Assembly: GCA_016933255.1 (NCBI GenBank)
Contig: JAFGBF010000010.1
Coordinates: 41,004-105,003, forward strand
Reading direction: 5' to 3'
Source: Candidatus Krumholzibacteriota bacterium
GTDB taxonomy: Bacteria > Krumholzibacteriota > Krumholzibacteriia > Krumholzibacteriales > Krumholzibacteriaceae
Length of the DNA stretch: 64,000 nucleotides
Each line of letters begins with the position of its first letter. The stretch's first letter is position 1. Shown piece after piece: positions 18,348 to 27,886 of this stretch. Below the pieces are notes generated by a model. That model saw only the letters and a list, made by a program, of their open reading frames with translations, was not told where the DNA came from and made no database searches. The position numbers and the translations under genes are program-made.

Positions 18348-21300
18348 TCTGAAAAAATCTGTCGTATCCCTTCCCGCGGCTAAAGGTCTTCTGAACAGGA
18401 TGAAAGCTGGTCCGGCAAGGATCCCGGTGAGAGGGCTGACTGGCAGCGCCCGTTCGCTGCTGATCTCCGCCGTAATGGAAGAAACAGACGAGACTTTCAT
18501 GATAATTGCAGCAGATCCTGTCAGGGCCCGTGATATTGCGGCAGACCTTGAGAGTCTCGGCGTGGAAGGGGTCGTATCATATCCGGAAGATGAGATCCTG
18601 CCGTATGACTATCATGATCCTGACAGGAATCTTACCGGTATGCAGATGAAAGCTCTCGAAGCTCTTTCAGAAGGCAATTGCAGGGTCCTCGTATGCACGC
18701 TGTGGTCGGCCCTGAAAAAGGTATACGGCAGAGAGACTTTCAGGCGGCTGCTGATCGATATCGTTAAGGGGAAAGAATACGACCTCTCCGGACTTGCTTC
18801 AGAGCTTGACCGTATAGGATATGAGAGGCACGCGATAGTAGAGGAAAAAGGCCAGTATGCAATAAGGGGAGGGATCTTTGATCTATTCGAAGTCAGCGCG
18901 GATGATCCGGTCAGAATAGAGTTTGATGATGACACCGTATCGTCGATCAGGGATTTTGATATAGAATCACAGAGGTCGTACGGCGATAGGGGGGCGTTCA
19001 GGATCAGGCCCTTCCACCACCTGAGTCCTGATACGGAAGGACTGAGAAAGCTCAGGGGGTTCCTGTCGGTCGAAGGGGGAGAGTTCGACCGGGATTCCGG
19101 CCAGAAGAGACTGCTTCCCGCAGACAGGCTGCGCGAGGGGATACATTTTTTCGGGATGGAGCATTATGCATCCGTCGTTCACGACCTTTTGCCTATCTTT
19201 GAATATTTTGCCGCTCCTCCGACACTCGTCATCTACGATACTGAAGATATAAGGGTGCTGTTACCCGAGATAAGGGACGAGATATCGATACGATACGATT
19301 CTTCGAAGATCGAAGGACATTTCTATCCCCCTCCCGGGAAAGTTTACATTTCCGAAAATGAACTGGATCAATATTTCGATAGTATGCGGATGATCGAGTT
19401 CACATCCTTTTCAGAGGAAGGAACAGTAAGGTTTTTTACAAATCTGATCGGAGACTATCGAAGAAACATAAAAGGGCTGATAGCCGAAATAAAAAAAGAA
19501 CTGAAAAACAGCCTGCAGGTCTTTCTCTTCTGTTCGACACCGATGCAGCGCGAAAGGGCGGAAGAACTTTTTGCCGATGTTGCAATCGATATAGATTTCC
19601 CCCTCGGGTTCCTGTCGACCGGATTCCGCTGGAACGACGCGGGGGTCGTGCTTCTCAGCGAGGAAGAGGTCTTTGGAAGGTTTCACCGGCCATGGCATTC
19701 GCCCCGGTCGAGAAACAGATCCCTTACATACGATTCCTCTCATTTTCAGCCCGGGGACTTTGTCGTACACCTCAGCCATGGGATAGGCCGTTATATGGGG
19801 ATGAGAAAACTGGAGATCGAGGGGGGAATGACAGAGTGCCTGGATATAAGATACGAAGGTGATGACAGACTGTTCATACCTGTTTCCCAATTGAGGATGA
19901 TCGAAAAATATATAGCTTCTGACGGAGCCTCCCCCTCTCTCGCAAGTCTCGGCAGCAAGGCATGGAACAGGGCAAAGACGAAGGCGAGAGAGAGCGCAGG
20001 CTCGATCGCGCAGGATCTGCTCGAGATATACGCGGCGAGACAGGTAAATAAAGGATACGCCTGCGGTCCCGATAAGCCCTGGCAAAAAGAGATGGAAGCG
20101 TCATTCCCCTGGGAGGAGACAGAACACCAGCTTCAGGCAAGCCTGGAGGTCAAGGAGGACCTTCAAAAACCGGTTCCGATGGACAGGCTTTTGTGCGGAG
20201 ATGTCGGGTTTGGAAAGACAGAGGTCGCCCTGAGGGCTGCGTTCAAGGTCGTTGTCGAGGGAAAACAGGTCGCTTTTCTGGTTCCGACAACAGTCCTGGC
20301 CCTTCAGCATTACAACACTCTCCGCGACAGGCTTGAAGGGTATCCGGTCAGGGTAGAGATGCTGAGCAGGTTTGTACTTCCTGCCAGGCAGAAAAAAATC
20401 GTCGAAAAAATCTCCGATGGACAAGTCGATATTGTCATCGGGACACACCGGCTTATATCGAAAGATATCAGGTTCAGGGATCTCGGGCTTGTCATTGTTG
20501 ACGAAGAGCACAGATTCGGAGTAAAGCAGAAAGAAGCTTTTAAGAAGCTGAAAAGAAGCGTCGACGTGCTTGCCATGACGGCTACTCCGATCCCCAGGAC
20601 TCTTTCGATGGCTATATCGGGGATAAGGGATATCTCGGTCATCGATACCGCTCCCCGGAACAGGCTGCCTATCCACACGGATATTCTTCCCTTTGATGAT
20701 GAAAAAATAAGGGAAGCGGTCATGAGGGAGATCAACCGCGGGGGGCAGATCTTCTTCGTTCATAACAGGGTACAGTCGATTGCCGTTATGGAAGGATATC
20801 TGAAAAGGCTTCTTCCCGAGAGGGTGAAGGTCGCCCACGCGCACGGACAGATGAAAGAAAAAGAGCTCGAGAAGATCATGGTCGATTTTCTTGAAAAGAA
20901 GTTCGATCTGCTTCTCTGTACGATGATAATCGAAGCCGGCCTGGATTTTCCAAACGTCAATACTATCATAATCAACCGTGCCGACCGGTTCGGCCTCGCC
21001 CAGCTCTATCAGCTTCGTGGCCGAGTCGGAAGGTCGGACAGAAAGGCTTACGCGTACATGCTTATCCCGAAAGGCCGCACTCTTACCGCTACTGCGATAA
21101 AGAGGCTTCAGGCGATCAGCGAATTCGATTATCTGGGTGCGGGGTACAGGATCGCGATGAGAGACCTGGAGATAAGAGGGGCGGGGAATCTTCTCGGACC
21201 GCAGCAGTCCGGGCGGATAAATTCTGTAGGTCTCGACCTGTATGCCAGGATGATAAAGGAAGAAATAGCAAGGACAAGAGGAGAGACGATAGAAGAAGAT

Positions 21301-21792
21301 AAAGATGTCAAGATATCGATTCCTCTCCCTCTCTATCTTCCGGAGGAGTATGTGTTCGACTCTGAAGAGAGGATGAACATCTACAGAAGGGTCGCCCGGG
21401 TCAGGGGCCTGGAGAACGCCGAGGAGATAGGATCAGAGCTGCGAGACCGTTTCGGACCCCTTCCGCCTTCGGCGGAAAACATACTCAAGCTGATGAAGTT
21501 CAGAGTCAGGGCGATCGGCTCCGGATTGGACAAGATCGAGATCGATGCCGATGGACTTCTAAGGGTCAGGTTTGCATCCGGGAATATCCCTGGAAGGCAG
21601 GTCCTCGCTTCGATAGCGGACCAGTTCCAGGGCAGGCTGACCTTCCATACCGATAACGGTTTCTCTCTTTCTGTCAAACCGCTTGATACTGTCTTTGAGA
21701 GCGAAACGGAAAATCGATCACTCCGGAATCTCTCCGCCGGAACCGGCGATCTTGAAAGTTTATTGAATTTGTTGGAATTTTATGCTAAATAG
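18337..21792 (+). CDS. mfd: Transcription-repair coupling factor Mfd
   Basis: The 1151 residues are normal length. The N-terminal UvrB-like domains have the block YDYHDPDRNLTGMQMKALEA. The CarD-like RNA-polymerase interaction domain is at about 470-545 (PGDFVVHLSHGIGRYMGM). The helicase core has Walker A GDVGFGKTE near 621, DEEH near 722, and the TRG block LIDTAPRNRLPI-like region followed by QLRGRVGRS. The C-terminal TRCF regulatory domain is at about 1010-1110. Mfd removes stalled RNA polymerase and recruits UvrA to the lesion. It overlaps the BatA-like gene by 11 bp, so its start is coupled. Confidence 0.97.
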   Translation: MWNDLKKSVVSLPAAKGLLNRMKAGPARIPVRGLTGSARSLLISAVMEETDETFMIIAADPVRARDIAADLESLGVEGVVSYPEDEILPYDYHDPDRNLTGMQMKALEALSEGNCRVLVCTLWSALKKVYGRETFRRLLIDIVKGKEYDLSGLASELDRIGYERHAIVEEKGQYAIRGGIFDLFEVSADDPVRIEFDDDTVSSIRDFDIESQRSYGDRGAFRIRPFHHLSPDTEGLRKLRGFLSVEGGEFDRDSGQKRLLPADRLREGIHFFGMEHYASVVHDLLPIFEYFAAPPTLVIYDTEDIRVLLPEIRDEISIRYDSSKIEGHFYPPPGKVYISENELDQYFDSMRMIEFTSFSEEGTVRFFTNLIGDYRRNIKGLIAEIKKELKNSLQVFLFCSTPMQRERAEELFADVAIDIDFPLGFLSTGFRWNDAGVVLLSEEEVFGRFHRPWHSPRSRNRSLTYDSSHFQPGDFVVHLSHGIGRYMGMRKLEIEGGMTECLDIRYEGDDRLFIPVSQLRMIEKYIASDGASPSLASLGSKAWNRAKTKARESAGSIAQDLLEIYAARQVNKGYACGPDKPWQKEMEASFPWEETEHQLQASLEVKEDLQKPVPMDRLLCGDVGFGKTEVALRAAFKVVVEGKQVAFLVPTTVLALQHYNTLRDRLEGYPVRVEMLSRFVLPARQKKIVEKISDGQVDIVIGTHRLISKDIRFRDLGLVIVDEEHRFGVKQKEAFKKLKRSVDVLAMTATPIPRTLSMAISGIRDISVIDTAPRNRLPIHTDILPFDDEKIREAVMREINRGGQIFFVHNRVQSIAVMEGYLKRLLPERVKVAHAHGQMKEKELEKIMVDFLEKKFDLLLCTMIIEAGLDFPNVNTIIINRADRFGLAQLYQLRGRVGRSDRKAYAYMLIPKGRTLTATAIKRLQAISEFDYLGAGYRIAMRDLEIRGAGNLLGPQQSGRINSVGLDLYARMIKEEIARTRGETIEEDKDVKISIPLPLYLPEEYVFDSEERMNIYRRVARVRGLENAEEIGSELRDRFGPLPPSAENILKLMKFRVRAIGSGLDKIEIDADGLLRVRFASGNIPGRQVLASIADQFQGRLTFHTDNGFSLSVKPLDTVFESETENRSLRNLSAGTGDLESLLNLLEFYAK

Positions 21793-21869
21793 AGTAGTTT
21801 AACCAATGTAGCATGCGGGGGATATTCCCGCGGCATTGATCTGCAGAGCACTTCGGAAAGGGGAGCAAA

Positions 21870-23570
21870 TTGAAGAAAACGATCCTTATCCTTATCGGGT
21901 TCAGTCTGGCGGCAATGCTCGGTTGTTCCAGGACTGAAAGAGAAGACCTTGTCGTTGCGAAAGTCAATGAAAGGACTATTACAGTCAGAGAATTTGAAAT
22001 AACGGCAGAAACTCTTGAAAACAAGTACCTTCCTGAAACCAAAGATATGGAGGGAAAGAAGGAACTCCTCCAGCATATGATCAACAGGGAAATCATGACG
22101 CTGAAGGCTTATGAATTCGGTTATGAGAAGGATCAGGAGTTCAAAGACTTCTGGAACCAGTTTAAAGGCCCTTTCCTCACGACAGCTCTTTGGAACGAGG
22201 AGATAACCAAGAAGGTGACGGTCACACAGGAAGAGATCGATTATTACTGGGAACAGATGCACTATGAATACACCCTCAGCCAGATCCTCCTGATCAGTGA
22301 AAACGAGGCGATGGAGATCCGCGAAAAGATCGTTAATGGAGGGGAAGATTTCGCCGAAATGGCGAAAAAGTATTCGATCGGGCCAGAGGCGGAAAACGGA
22401 GGTAATGTCGGGAGTGAATCTATCGGAAGGATCCACTGGTGGATAGAGGAGATCCTGTTCGACATGGAGGCCGGAGAAGTCTCTCCTCCTGTCAGGACCG
22501 ATAACGGATGGGGATTGCTGAAGGTCCAGAAGAAACGCAAGGTCATTCCGGATGAAGACCGGGAATACGCGGAAAAAAGGCTCCATGCAGTCAAAGAGTA
22601 CAAGGGGAGAAACGATCTGAAGGACAAGATCGAACAGGAGATCCATCTGCAGATCTACAGCGACGCTGTTGATATCGCCTATAACAGCCTGCCCGAAGAC
22701 GTTCTTTTTGATGATATCATAAACGGCAAGATAACGAGAGCCAACGCGCCCAAGCTCAGGATTCCAGATCAGTACAGGGACATGATAATCTGTCAGTATG
22801 ATGACGGAATATATACGCTGGCCGATTTCGAAAAAAAATATGAGGAGACAGCCCTGCCCGACAGGCCCAGACGGTCATATGGAAAAGAGAGTATCGTACT
22901 TCTTTTTAAAAAGATGATCGGCAACATAGTCCTTCCCGTATACGCGGAAAAAGTGGCAAAAGTACTTGAGATCCCCGAGGTCAAAGACAACTATAATAAG
23001 CGCCTCGAGCAGTTCCTCGTTTACAGGCTGTATCAGGACCAGGTCAAGGATGAGATCACGGTCACCGATAGAGAAATCAGGGAATACTACAACGCCAACA
23101 AGGATCTGCTGAGAAGCAGGGAAAAAAGAAATTACCAGATCATACTTGTCGAAGACGAAGCAACCGCGCGTATAGTCGAAAAGAAGGCGAAGCTGGGACA
23201 CGACTTTACTGTCCTGGCCAAGAAATATTCCCAGGATCCGTCTGTCGCGGAAAATTCGGGGATAACCGGCCTTGATATCTCGGGAAGGTATATCGAATAT
23301 GACGCGGCAGCATTTGCTCTGCCTGAGGTCGGCGCGATTTCCGGCGTATTCAAGGTATCGAGAGGATGGGCCCTGGTAAAGCTTCTGGAGATCGAGACCG
23401 GGGAAATGCCTACATATCAGGAATCGATATTCGATATCAGGAAAGTGCTGACGGAGAACAAAAGCGCCCTGCATCTTGAAGACAAGATAAAAGAATGGGG
23501 AGCTGGATATAATATCGTCATCAACGAAAAAAATCTTGAAAAAGCGCAAATGAACAGAGTGAGGATCTAA
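21870..23570 (+). CDS. Lipoprotein peptidyl-prolyl isomerase/foldase with two PPIC (parvulin) domains
   Basis: This 566-residue SurA/PrsA-like protein starts at TTG, chosen because AAAGGGGAG lies just upstream and the lipoprotein signal (AAMLGC) follows. The SurA-N-like helical region is at about 25-125. The first parvulin domain (about 130-235) has SQILLISENEAMEI and EMAKKYSIGP; the second (about 405-510) has YQIILVEDEATARI and LAKKYSQDPS. It is probably an outer-membrane or periplasmic foldase for barrel proteins or secreted enzymes. It is the first of three consecutive PPIC genes and ends 14 bp before the next. Confidence 0.9.
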   Translation: MKKTILILIGFSLAAMLGCSRTEREDLVVAKVNERTITVREFEITAETLENKYLPETKDMEGKKELLQHMINREIMTLKAYEFGYEKDQEFKDFWNQFKGPFLTTALWNEEITKKVTVTQEEIDYYWEQMHYEYTLSQILLISENEAMEIREKIVNGGEDFAEMAKKYSIGPEAENGGNVGSESIGRIHWWIEEILFDMEAGEVSPPVRTDNGWGLLKVQKKRKVIPDEDREYAEKRLHAVKEYKGRNDLKDKIEQEIHLQIYSDAVDIAYNSLPEDVLFDDIINGKITRANAPKLRIPDQYRDMIICQYDDGIYTLADFEKKYEETALPDRPRRSYGKESIVLLFKKMIGNIVLPVYAEKVAKVLEIPEVKDNYNKRLEQFLVYRLYQDQVKDEITVTDREIREYYNANKDLLRSREKRNYQIILVEDEATARIVEKKAKLGHDFTVLAKKYSQDPSVAENSGITGLDISGRYIEYDAAAFALPEVGAISGVFKVSRGWALVKLLEIETGEMPTYQESIFDIRKVLTENKSALHLEDKIKEWGAGYNIVINEKNLEKAQMNRVRI

Positions 23571-23584
23571 AGGCTGGTGGCTGA

Positions 23585-24496
23585 TTGAAAAATTGGAAAC
23601 TGACCGGATCATCGATCGTACTTCTGCTCATATCGGTGATCGCCTTCGGCTGTGCTCGGAATAAGGGAGAAAAAACTCCCGAACTTCCTCCGGGAGCTAT
23701 TGTAAGGGTCGGAGATGTCGTGCTGACGCACGATAAACTCGAAAATCTTCTTCCGGAAAGTGAAAAGATTCCTTTTTCTCCCGAGGAAAAAACGCGGTTC
23801 ATACAGAACTGGGTGGATATCGAGATCTTTTACAACGAGGCCCTCAGAAGAGGGCTCCAGAAAGATCCTCGTGTCAGCACGAGAATACTGACGTTGAAAA
23901 AAGAATTTCTGGCCGATCATCTCGTGTTTCTTGAACTTCGTGATCGGATCAACGTTTCCGAAGAAGAAGTCGAAGGCTATTTCATGGAGCATGGGGATGA
24001 GTACAAATACGAGTACAGGGTCAGCCATATTCTGGTCAATACCTTTGAAGAAGCCGAAGAAGCAGAAAAATTGCTGAAGAATAACCAGTTCGCGTGGGTG
24101 GCGAACAGGTATTCTGTAGATCCGATGGCTAAACGCGGCGGCGACCTGGGATATCTGACGAAAGGGAATATGATACCGGAATTCGAGACAGTCATTTTCG
24201 ACCTCAAACCGGGGGAGGTCAGCCAGATAGTCGAGTCTGATTTCGGGTTTCACCTGATAAAGATGGTCGGTATGCGTGAAGCGAGGGTGAAGGTCACTCT
24301 TGACGAGGTCAGGGAAAGGATCATGAGCCAGCTCATAATGGAGAAGAGGGCGAAAACATACTCTGAGTTTGAAACAGCGCTGAGAGAATCAGCTGATATT
24401 GAATATTATGAAAAGAATTATATGCCTGGCTCAGTTACGCCGGTAGAAATCCCGGTGGATCGGGACACGATCCCGGAAGGTGAGGAGCAATCGTGA
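23585..24496 (+). CDS. Lipoprotein peptidyl-prolyl isomerase with one PPIC domain
   Basis: This is a 303-residue protein. TTG is the start codon, followed by a lipoprotein signal with VIAFGC. An N-terminal chaperone-like region (KINVSE-type helices, about 38-130) is followed by one parvulin domain at about 138-230. That domain carries VSHILVNTFEEAEEAEKLL, RYSVDPMAKRGGDLGYLTKG and FDLKPGEVSQIVESDFGFHL, all typical PPIC blocks. It is a likely periplasmic foldase related to PrsA. Its last codon overlaps the GTG start of the SurA gene by 4 bp. Confidence 0.9.
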   Translation: MKNWKLTGSSIVLLLISVIAFGCARNKGEKTPELPPGAIVRVGDVVLTHDKLENLLPESEKIPFSPEEKTRFIQNWVDIEIFYNEALRRGLQKDPRVSTRILTLKKEFLADHLVFLELRDRINVSEEEVEGYFMEHGDEYKYEYRVSHILVNTFEEAEEAEKLLKNNQFAWVANRYSVDPMAKRGGDLGYLTKGNMIPEFETVIFDLKPGEVSQIVESDFGFHLIKMVGMREARVKVTLDEVRERIMSQLIMEKRAKTYSEFETALRESADIEYYEKNYMPGSVTPVEIPVDRDTIPEGEEQS

Positions 24497-25809
24497 AGGG
24501 TGCTATCAAAACAGTCTTTCTTGTCCTGTTAGTCCTTATGGCGCTGCAGAATTTTCCGCATGCTGAAGGATCCGGAGGAGAAAAAGAGATCATCGACAGA
24601 GTCGTGGCAATAGTGCAGGACAAGGCGCTGCTGCAAAGCGATATAGATATGGAATACCGTCAGCTCCTTATGCAGATGCAGAAGACAAGCCTGCCTCCCG
24701 ACGAGGAAAAAGCGAAAAGGAGAGAGATCCTTGATGGGCTTGTGGCGCATCTTCTTATGACCGTTCAGGCGGAGAAGCTCGGAATCGAAATAACAGAAGA
24801 TAAGCTCGACAGCGAAGTAGAACGGATCCTTGAAGACAATATGCGGGCTATCGGCGGGAGCGACGCATTCAACCTTGAACTTCAGAAGGCGGGTATGACG
24901 CTGGATCAGCTGAAGGCGCAATGGAGAGAGAAGATCAAGGCAAACAGGCTGATTGAAAGGCTGAAGTATCAGGAAGGGCTGATGGATGTAAGCGTGTCAG
25001 AGGACGCGATAAAGGAATATTATCGAAAACATTACAATGAATTCGAGAAACGGCCGAGAACCGTGTTTCTCGCTCAGATCCTTATTTTTAATAAAGCGGA
25101 GAAAAGCGCCGAAGAAATTTCCATGGCGAAGATAAACAGGATCAGTGAGATACTCGCAAAAGGCGGAGATTTTGAGGAGACCGCCAAAGCGTTTTCCGAA
25201 GGCCCGAGCGCCAAGTACGGAGGAAGTCTCGGGTTTATGAAGCTCGATGACCTTGACAATCCCAGATTCGTCGACGCAGTCCGAAAATTAACGGTCGGGG
25301 AGATAAGCGGGCCTGTTGTAACGGAGCATGGCGTACATATTATTAAACTCGAAGAGATAAGCGGTGACGAGGTCAGGCTGAGGCATATCCTTGTGAAAAT
25401 GGAGACCGACAAGGAGGCAACAAGAGAGATGGCGGAAGGGTTGAGGCAGGATATTTTAAACGGCGCGGATTTCGGAGAAATGGCCAAGGCCTATTCGGAA
25501 GACTGGAGTACCAGGGACGCTGGCGGCGATATAGGGGAAATACCGGTGAGCCAGCTCCCCGGATTCTTTATGGACTCGATCAAGGATTTGAAAGCCGGGG
25601 ATATAGCTGAATTAATAGAAGAGGAAAAGGGCTTCAGGATCATCAGGGTCACAGGGTGGACTGAAGAGCGGCCTTTCAATCTGGATGAAGCCAGAGACAG
25701 GATAAGGGACATCATGCAGCAGGAAAGCTTCATGAAAAAGTTCGATGAATATGTCGAATCGCTCAAAGATCTCTATTATGTGGATATCAAGTCCGAGAGT
25801 GGGCTATGA
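24493..25809 (+). CDS. surA: SurA-type periplasmic chaperone/peptidyl-prolyl isomerase
   Basis: The 438 residues match SurA length (428 in E. coli). GTG is the start, with GAGGAG 5 bp upstream. A cleavable signal peptide comes first (MKGAIKTVFLVLLVLMALQ). The SurA-N domain begins IIDRVVAIVQDKALLQSDID. Two PPIC domains follow at about 190-290 (FLAQILIFNKAEKSAEEI) and 295-395 (LRHILVKMETDKEATREMA). SurA escorts unfolded outer-membrane proteins to the BAM complex. It is third of three foldase genes and overlaps the S4-domain gene by 4 bp. It is probably the main such factor for the many barrels and lipoproteins encoded here. Confidence 0.93.
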   Translation: MKGAIKTVFLVLLVLMALQNFPHAEGSGGEKEIIDRVVAIVQDKALLQSDIDMEYRQLLMQMQKTSLPPDEEKAKRREILDGLVAHLLMTVQAEKLGIEITEDKLDSEVERILEDNMRAIGGSDAFNLELQKAGMTLDQLKAQWREKIKANRLIERLKYQEGLMDVSVSEDAIKEYYRKHYNEFEKRPRTVFLAQILIFNKAEKSAEEISMAKINRISEILAKGGDFEETAKAFSEGPSAKYGGSLGFMKLDDLDNPRFVDAVRKLTVGEISGPVVTEHGVHIIKLEEISGDEVRLRHILVKMETDKEATREMAEGLRQDILNGADFGEMAKAYSEDWSTRDAGGDIGEIPVSQLPGFFMDSIKDLKAGDIAELIEEEKGFRIIRVTGWTEERPFNLDEARDRIRDIMQQESFMKKFDEYVESLKDLYYVDIKSESGL

Positions 25810-26090
25810 GAATCGACAACCTGCTCAAAGACCTGTGCCTTGTAAAGACCCGAAGCATGGCAAAAACAGGCTGTGAAACAGGAAACGTGAAACTGAACGG
25901 CAGAACGGTAAAACCTTCCGGCACTGTCTCGGTCGGGGACCGGCTTGAGATCAGGTATCCCGACAAGGTCCTTGTGCTGGAGATGACCGGCATCCCGTCC
26001 GGGCAGGTATCAAAAAAGGAAAGAAGCGAATATTTCAGGATCATCAGGGAATCACCGCTTGCCGGTGACAGCGGAGGCTGGAATGTCTGA
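25806..26090 (+). CDS. S4-domain RNA-binding protein (Hsp15/RqcP type)
   Basis: The 94 residues are almost all S4 domain: MRIDNLLKDLCLVKTRSMA, then GNVKLNGRTVKPSGTVSVGD and a basic tail with KKERSEYFR. Hsp15 and RqcP of this type bind the 50S subunit carrying nascent-chain tRNA during ribosome rescue and quality control; whether this one does is inference. It overlaps surA by 4 bp and pdxA by 8 bp, so it belongs to the same transcript. Confidence 0.88.
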   Translation: MRIDNLLKDLCLVKTRSMAKTGCETGNVKLNGRTVKPSGTVSVGDRLEIRYPDKVLVLEMTGIPSGQVSKKERSEYFRIIRESPLAGDSGGWNV

Positions 26091-27099
26091 AGTAAAACCG
26101 CGTCTCGCGCTCACAATAGGGGATCCTTCCGGAATAGGTCCGGAGCTTGCCGCGAAATTACTCAAAAGGGGAAAACTCGACTCCACGGAGACATGGCTTA
26201 TAGGGTCGGCGCACTCGCTTCAGAAAGAGACCGGCCGGGAGCTTTACGAGAAACTGGAGAAAATGACCCCTGAAGAAGCTGGTTCGGGGGCCGCCCCTTC
26301 TTCTTTCCCCGTGATCATAGATGTTGCCGGCGGTATCGAGCCTGTTCCGGGAAGAGCTTCCGCCGAAAGCGGGCGCATCTCCGGAAGGGCTGTCGAGACA
26401 GCTGCGGAGATGGCAAAAAAAGGCATCGTGGACGGGATCGTCACGGGGCCGATATCAAAGGAAGCCCTTAATCTCGGCGGGTATCATTTTAAAGGCCATA
26501 CGGCGATGTTGTCGGAGATTATGAACGCGCCTGATTGCCAGATGATGATGGTCGCGGGAAAGCTCAGGATCCTGATACTCACGAGAGACATTCCTCTTTC
26601 CGAGGTCCCTTTGATGGTGACCCGGGAAAAGATTTCTTCAGGCGTGCGTGAGACATGCCGGTCGCTCAGAGAGGATTTTGGAATAGAAGCCCCGGTTATC
26701 AGGGTGGCGGCGCTGAATCCGCATTCTGGAGACGGGGGAGTCAACGGAAGAGAAGAGATAGAGGTGATATCTCCCGCGATTGAAATGCTCAGGGCGGAAG
26801 GAATAGACGTAAGCGGACCGGTCCCCGCCGATACGCTCTTTTATGACTGGGCAAACAGCGGTGTGGATGCTTTTATTGCCCTGTACCACGACCAGGGGAT
26901 GATACCATTCAAGATCAGCGGATTCAAGAACGGCGTCAATATGACGATAGGTCTTCCGGTCCTTAGAACTTCAGTGTGCCACGGAACGGCGTATGATATC
27001 GCGGGAAAAGGCATAGCGGATCCAGCCAGTCTCGAAGCTGCTGTATCCCTTGCTTCCGGGTGTCTTGCTTCGGGCAGGAAAAAGATCGGAGTCCGGTAA
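26083..27099 (+). CDS. pdxA: 4-hydroxythreonine-4-phosphate dehydrogenase PdxA
   Basis: From the ATG at 26083 the protein has 338 residues. That start has GGAGG 6 bp before it; a TTG 24 bp further upstream is also open but has no such site. Family motifs are IGDPSGIGPE at the N-terminus, TGPISKEALNLGGYHFKGHT and LNPHSGDGG, which supply metal-binding histidines, and YHDQGMIPFK with the third. PdxA oxidises 4-phosphohydroxy-L-threonine; its product is condensed by PdxJ (present at 40.6 kb) to pyridoxine 5'-phosphate. The DXP-dependent vitamin B6 pathway is therefore indicated. Confidence 0.96.
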   Translation: MSEVKPRLALTIGDPSGIGPELAAKLLKRGKLDSTETWLIGSAHSLQKETGRELYEKLEKMTPEEAGSGAAPSSFPVIIDVAGGIEPVPGRASAESGRISGRAVETAAEMAKKGIVDGIVTGPISKEALNLGGYHFKGHTAMLSEIMNAPDCQMMMVAGKLRILILTRDIPLSEVPLMVTREKISSGVRETCRSLREDFGIEAPVIRVAALNPHSGDGGVNGREEIEVISPAIEMLRAEGIDVSGPVPADTLFYDWANSGVDAFIALYHDQGMIPFKISGFKNGVNMTIGLPVLRTSVCHGTAYDIAGKGIADPASLEAAVSLASGCLASGRKKIGVR

Positions 27100-27103
27100 C
27101 AGG

Positions 27104-27886
27104 ATGACACAGGATAGCAGAATAATCGCCGGCGTTTATCATCTGTCAAAAGAATTCGGCCGGCACTTCAGCCTTAAGGACGTAAGCCTCCAGGTCTCCA
27201 ACGGAGAGATCGTGTTCCTTGTGGGCCCGAGCGGCGCGGGGAAAAGCACTCTCCTGAAGATGATATATATGGACGATCTCCCTGCTTCAGGCCAGGTCGT
27301 CGTAGGGCCGTACGTCTCTTCGAATATGAAAAGAAAGACGATACCCGACCTTCGGCGCAAGATGGGGATAATCTTTCAGGATTTCAGGCTCCTGGAGGAC
27401 AGGAACGTTTTTGAGAATGTCGCTCTGGCAATGAAGGTCACTGGAATGCGGATGGGTGAGATCAAAAGCCGGATGACCGAAATTCTAACCAGGGTCGGTC
27501 TGTATCACAAAAGGTACGAGTACCCCAGGACTATGTCAGGGGGAGAACAGCAAAGGGTCGCGATTGCCAGAGCTGTCGCAAACAGGCCGTCTATCCTTCT
27601 TGCCGATGAACCAACCGGCAATCTGGATCCTGTGGCGACAAAGAATATTCTGGAACTACTATTCAAGATAAACGCAGGCGGTACAGCTGTTCTTATGGCG
27701 ACGCATGATATCAACCTGGTAAGAAGCTTCGGTCAGAGAATAATATATCTTGAGGCCGGCAGTATCGTAAGAGACAGCGAAAAAATATTCGTTGGAGATA
27801 TCAGGGACAGGATAGAGAAGTCAAGCGTGAGCGAAAGCGCTGAAAGGCTTGCCGGGCACGAGATAACCGGCGAGGACGAAGAATGA
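27104..27886 (+). CDS. ftsE: Cell-division ATP-binding protein FtsE
   Basis: The ATG at 27104 gives 260 residues (MTQDSRIIAG). The frame is open 18 codons upstream, but those overlap pdxA. Walker A GPSGAGKST, Q-loop IFQDFRLLEDRNVFENV, signature MSGGEQQRVAIARAV and Walker B LLADEPTGNLDP are all present. The C-terminus is somewhat longer than E. coli FtsE. FtsE with FtsX forms a Type VII ABC machine that activates peptidoglycan hydrolases at the division site. It overlaps ftsX by 4 bp. The EnvC-like partner is encoded right after ftsX. Confidence 0.95.
   Translation: MTQDSRIIAGVYHLSKEFGRHFSLKDVSLQVSNGEIVFLVGPSGAGKSTLLKMIYMDDLPASGQVVVGPYVSSNMKRKTIPDLRRKMGIIFQDFRLLEDRNVFENVALAMKVTGMRMGEIKSRMTEILTRVGLYHKRYEYPRTMSGGEQQRVAIARAVANRPSILLADEPTGNLDPVATKNILELLFKINAGGTAVLMATHDINLVRSFGQRIIYLEAGSIVRDSEKIFVGDIRDRIEKSSVSESAERLAGHEITGEDEE

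Noticed and set aside
21793..21869. Hairpin GCGGG/CCCGC after mfd as a terminator
   Set aside because: The stem is only five base pairs and no T-run follows.
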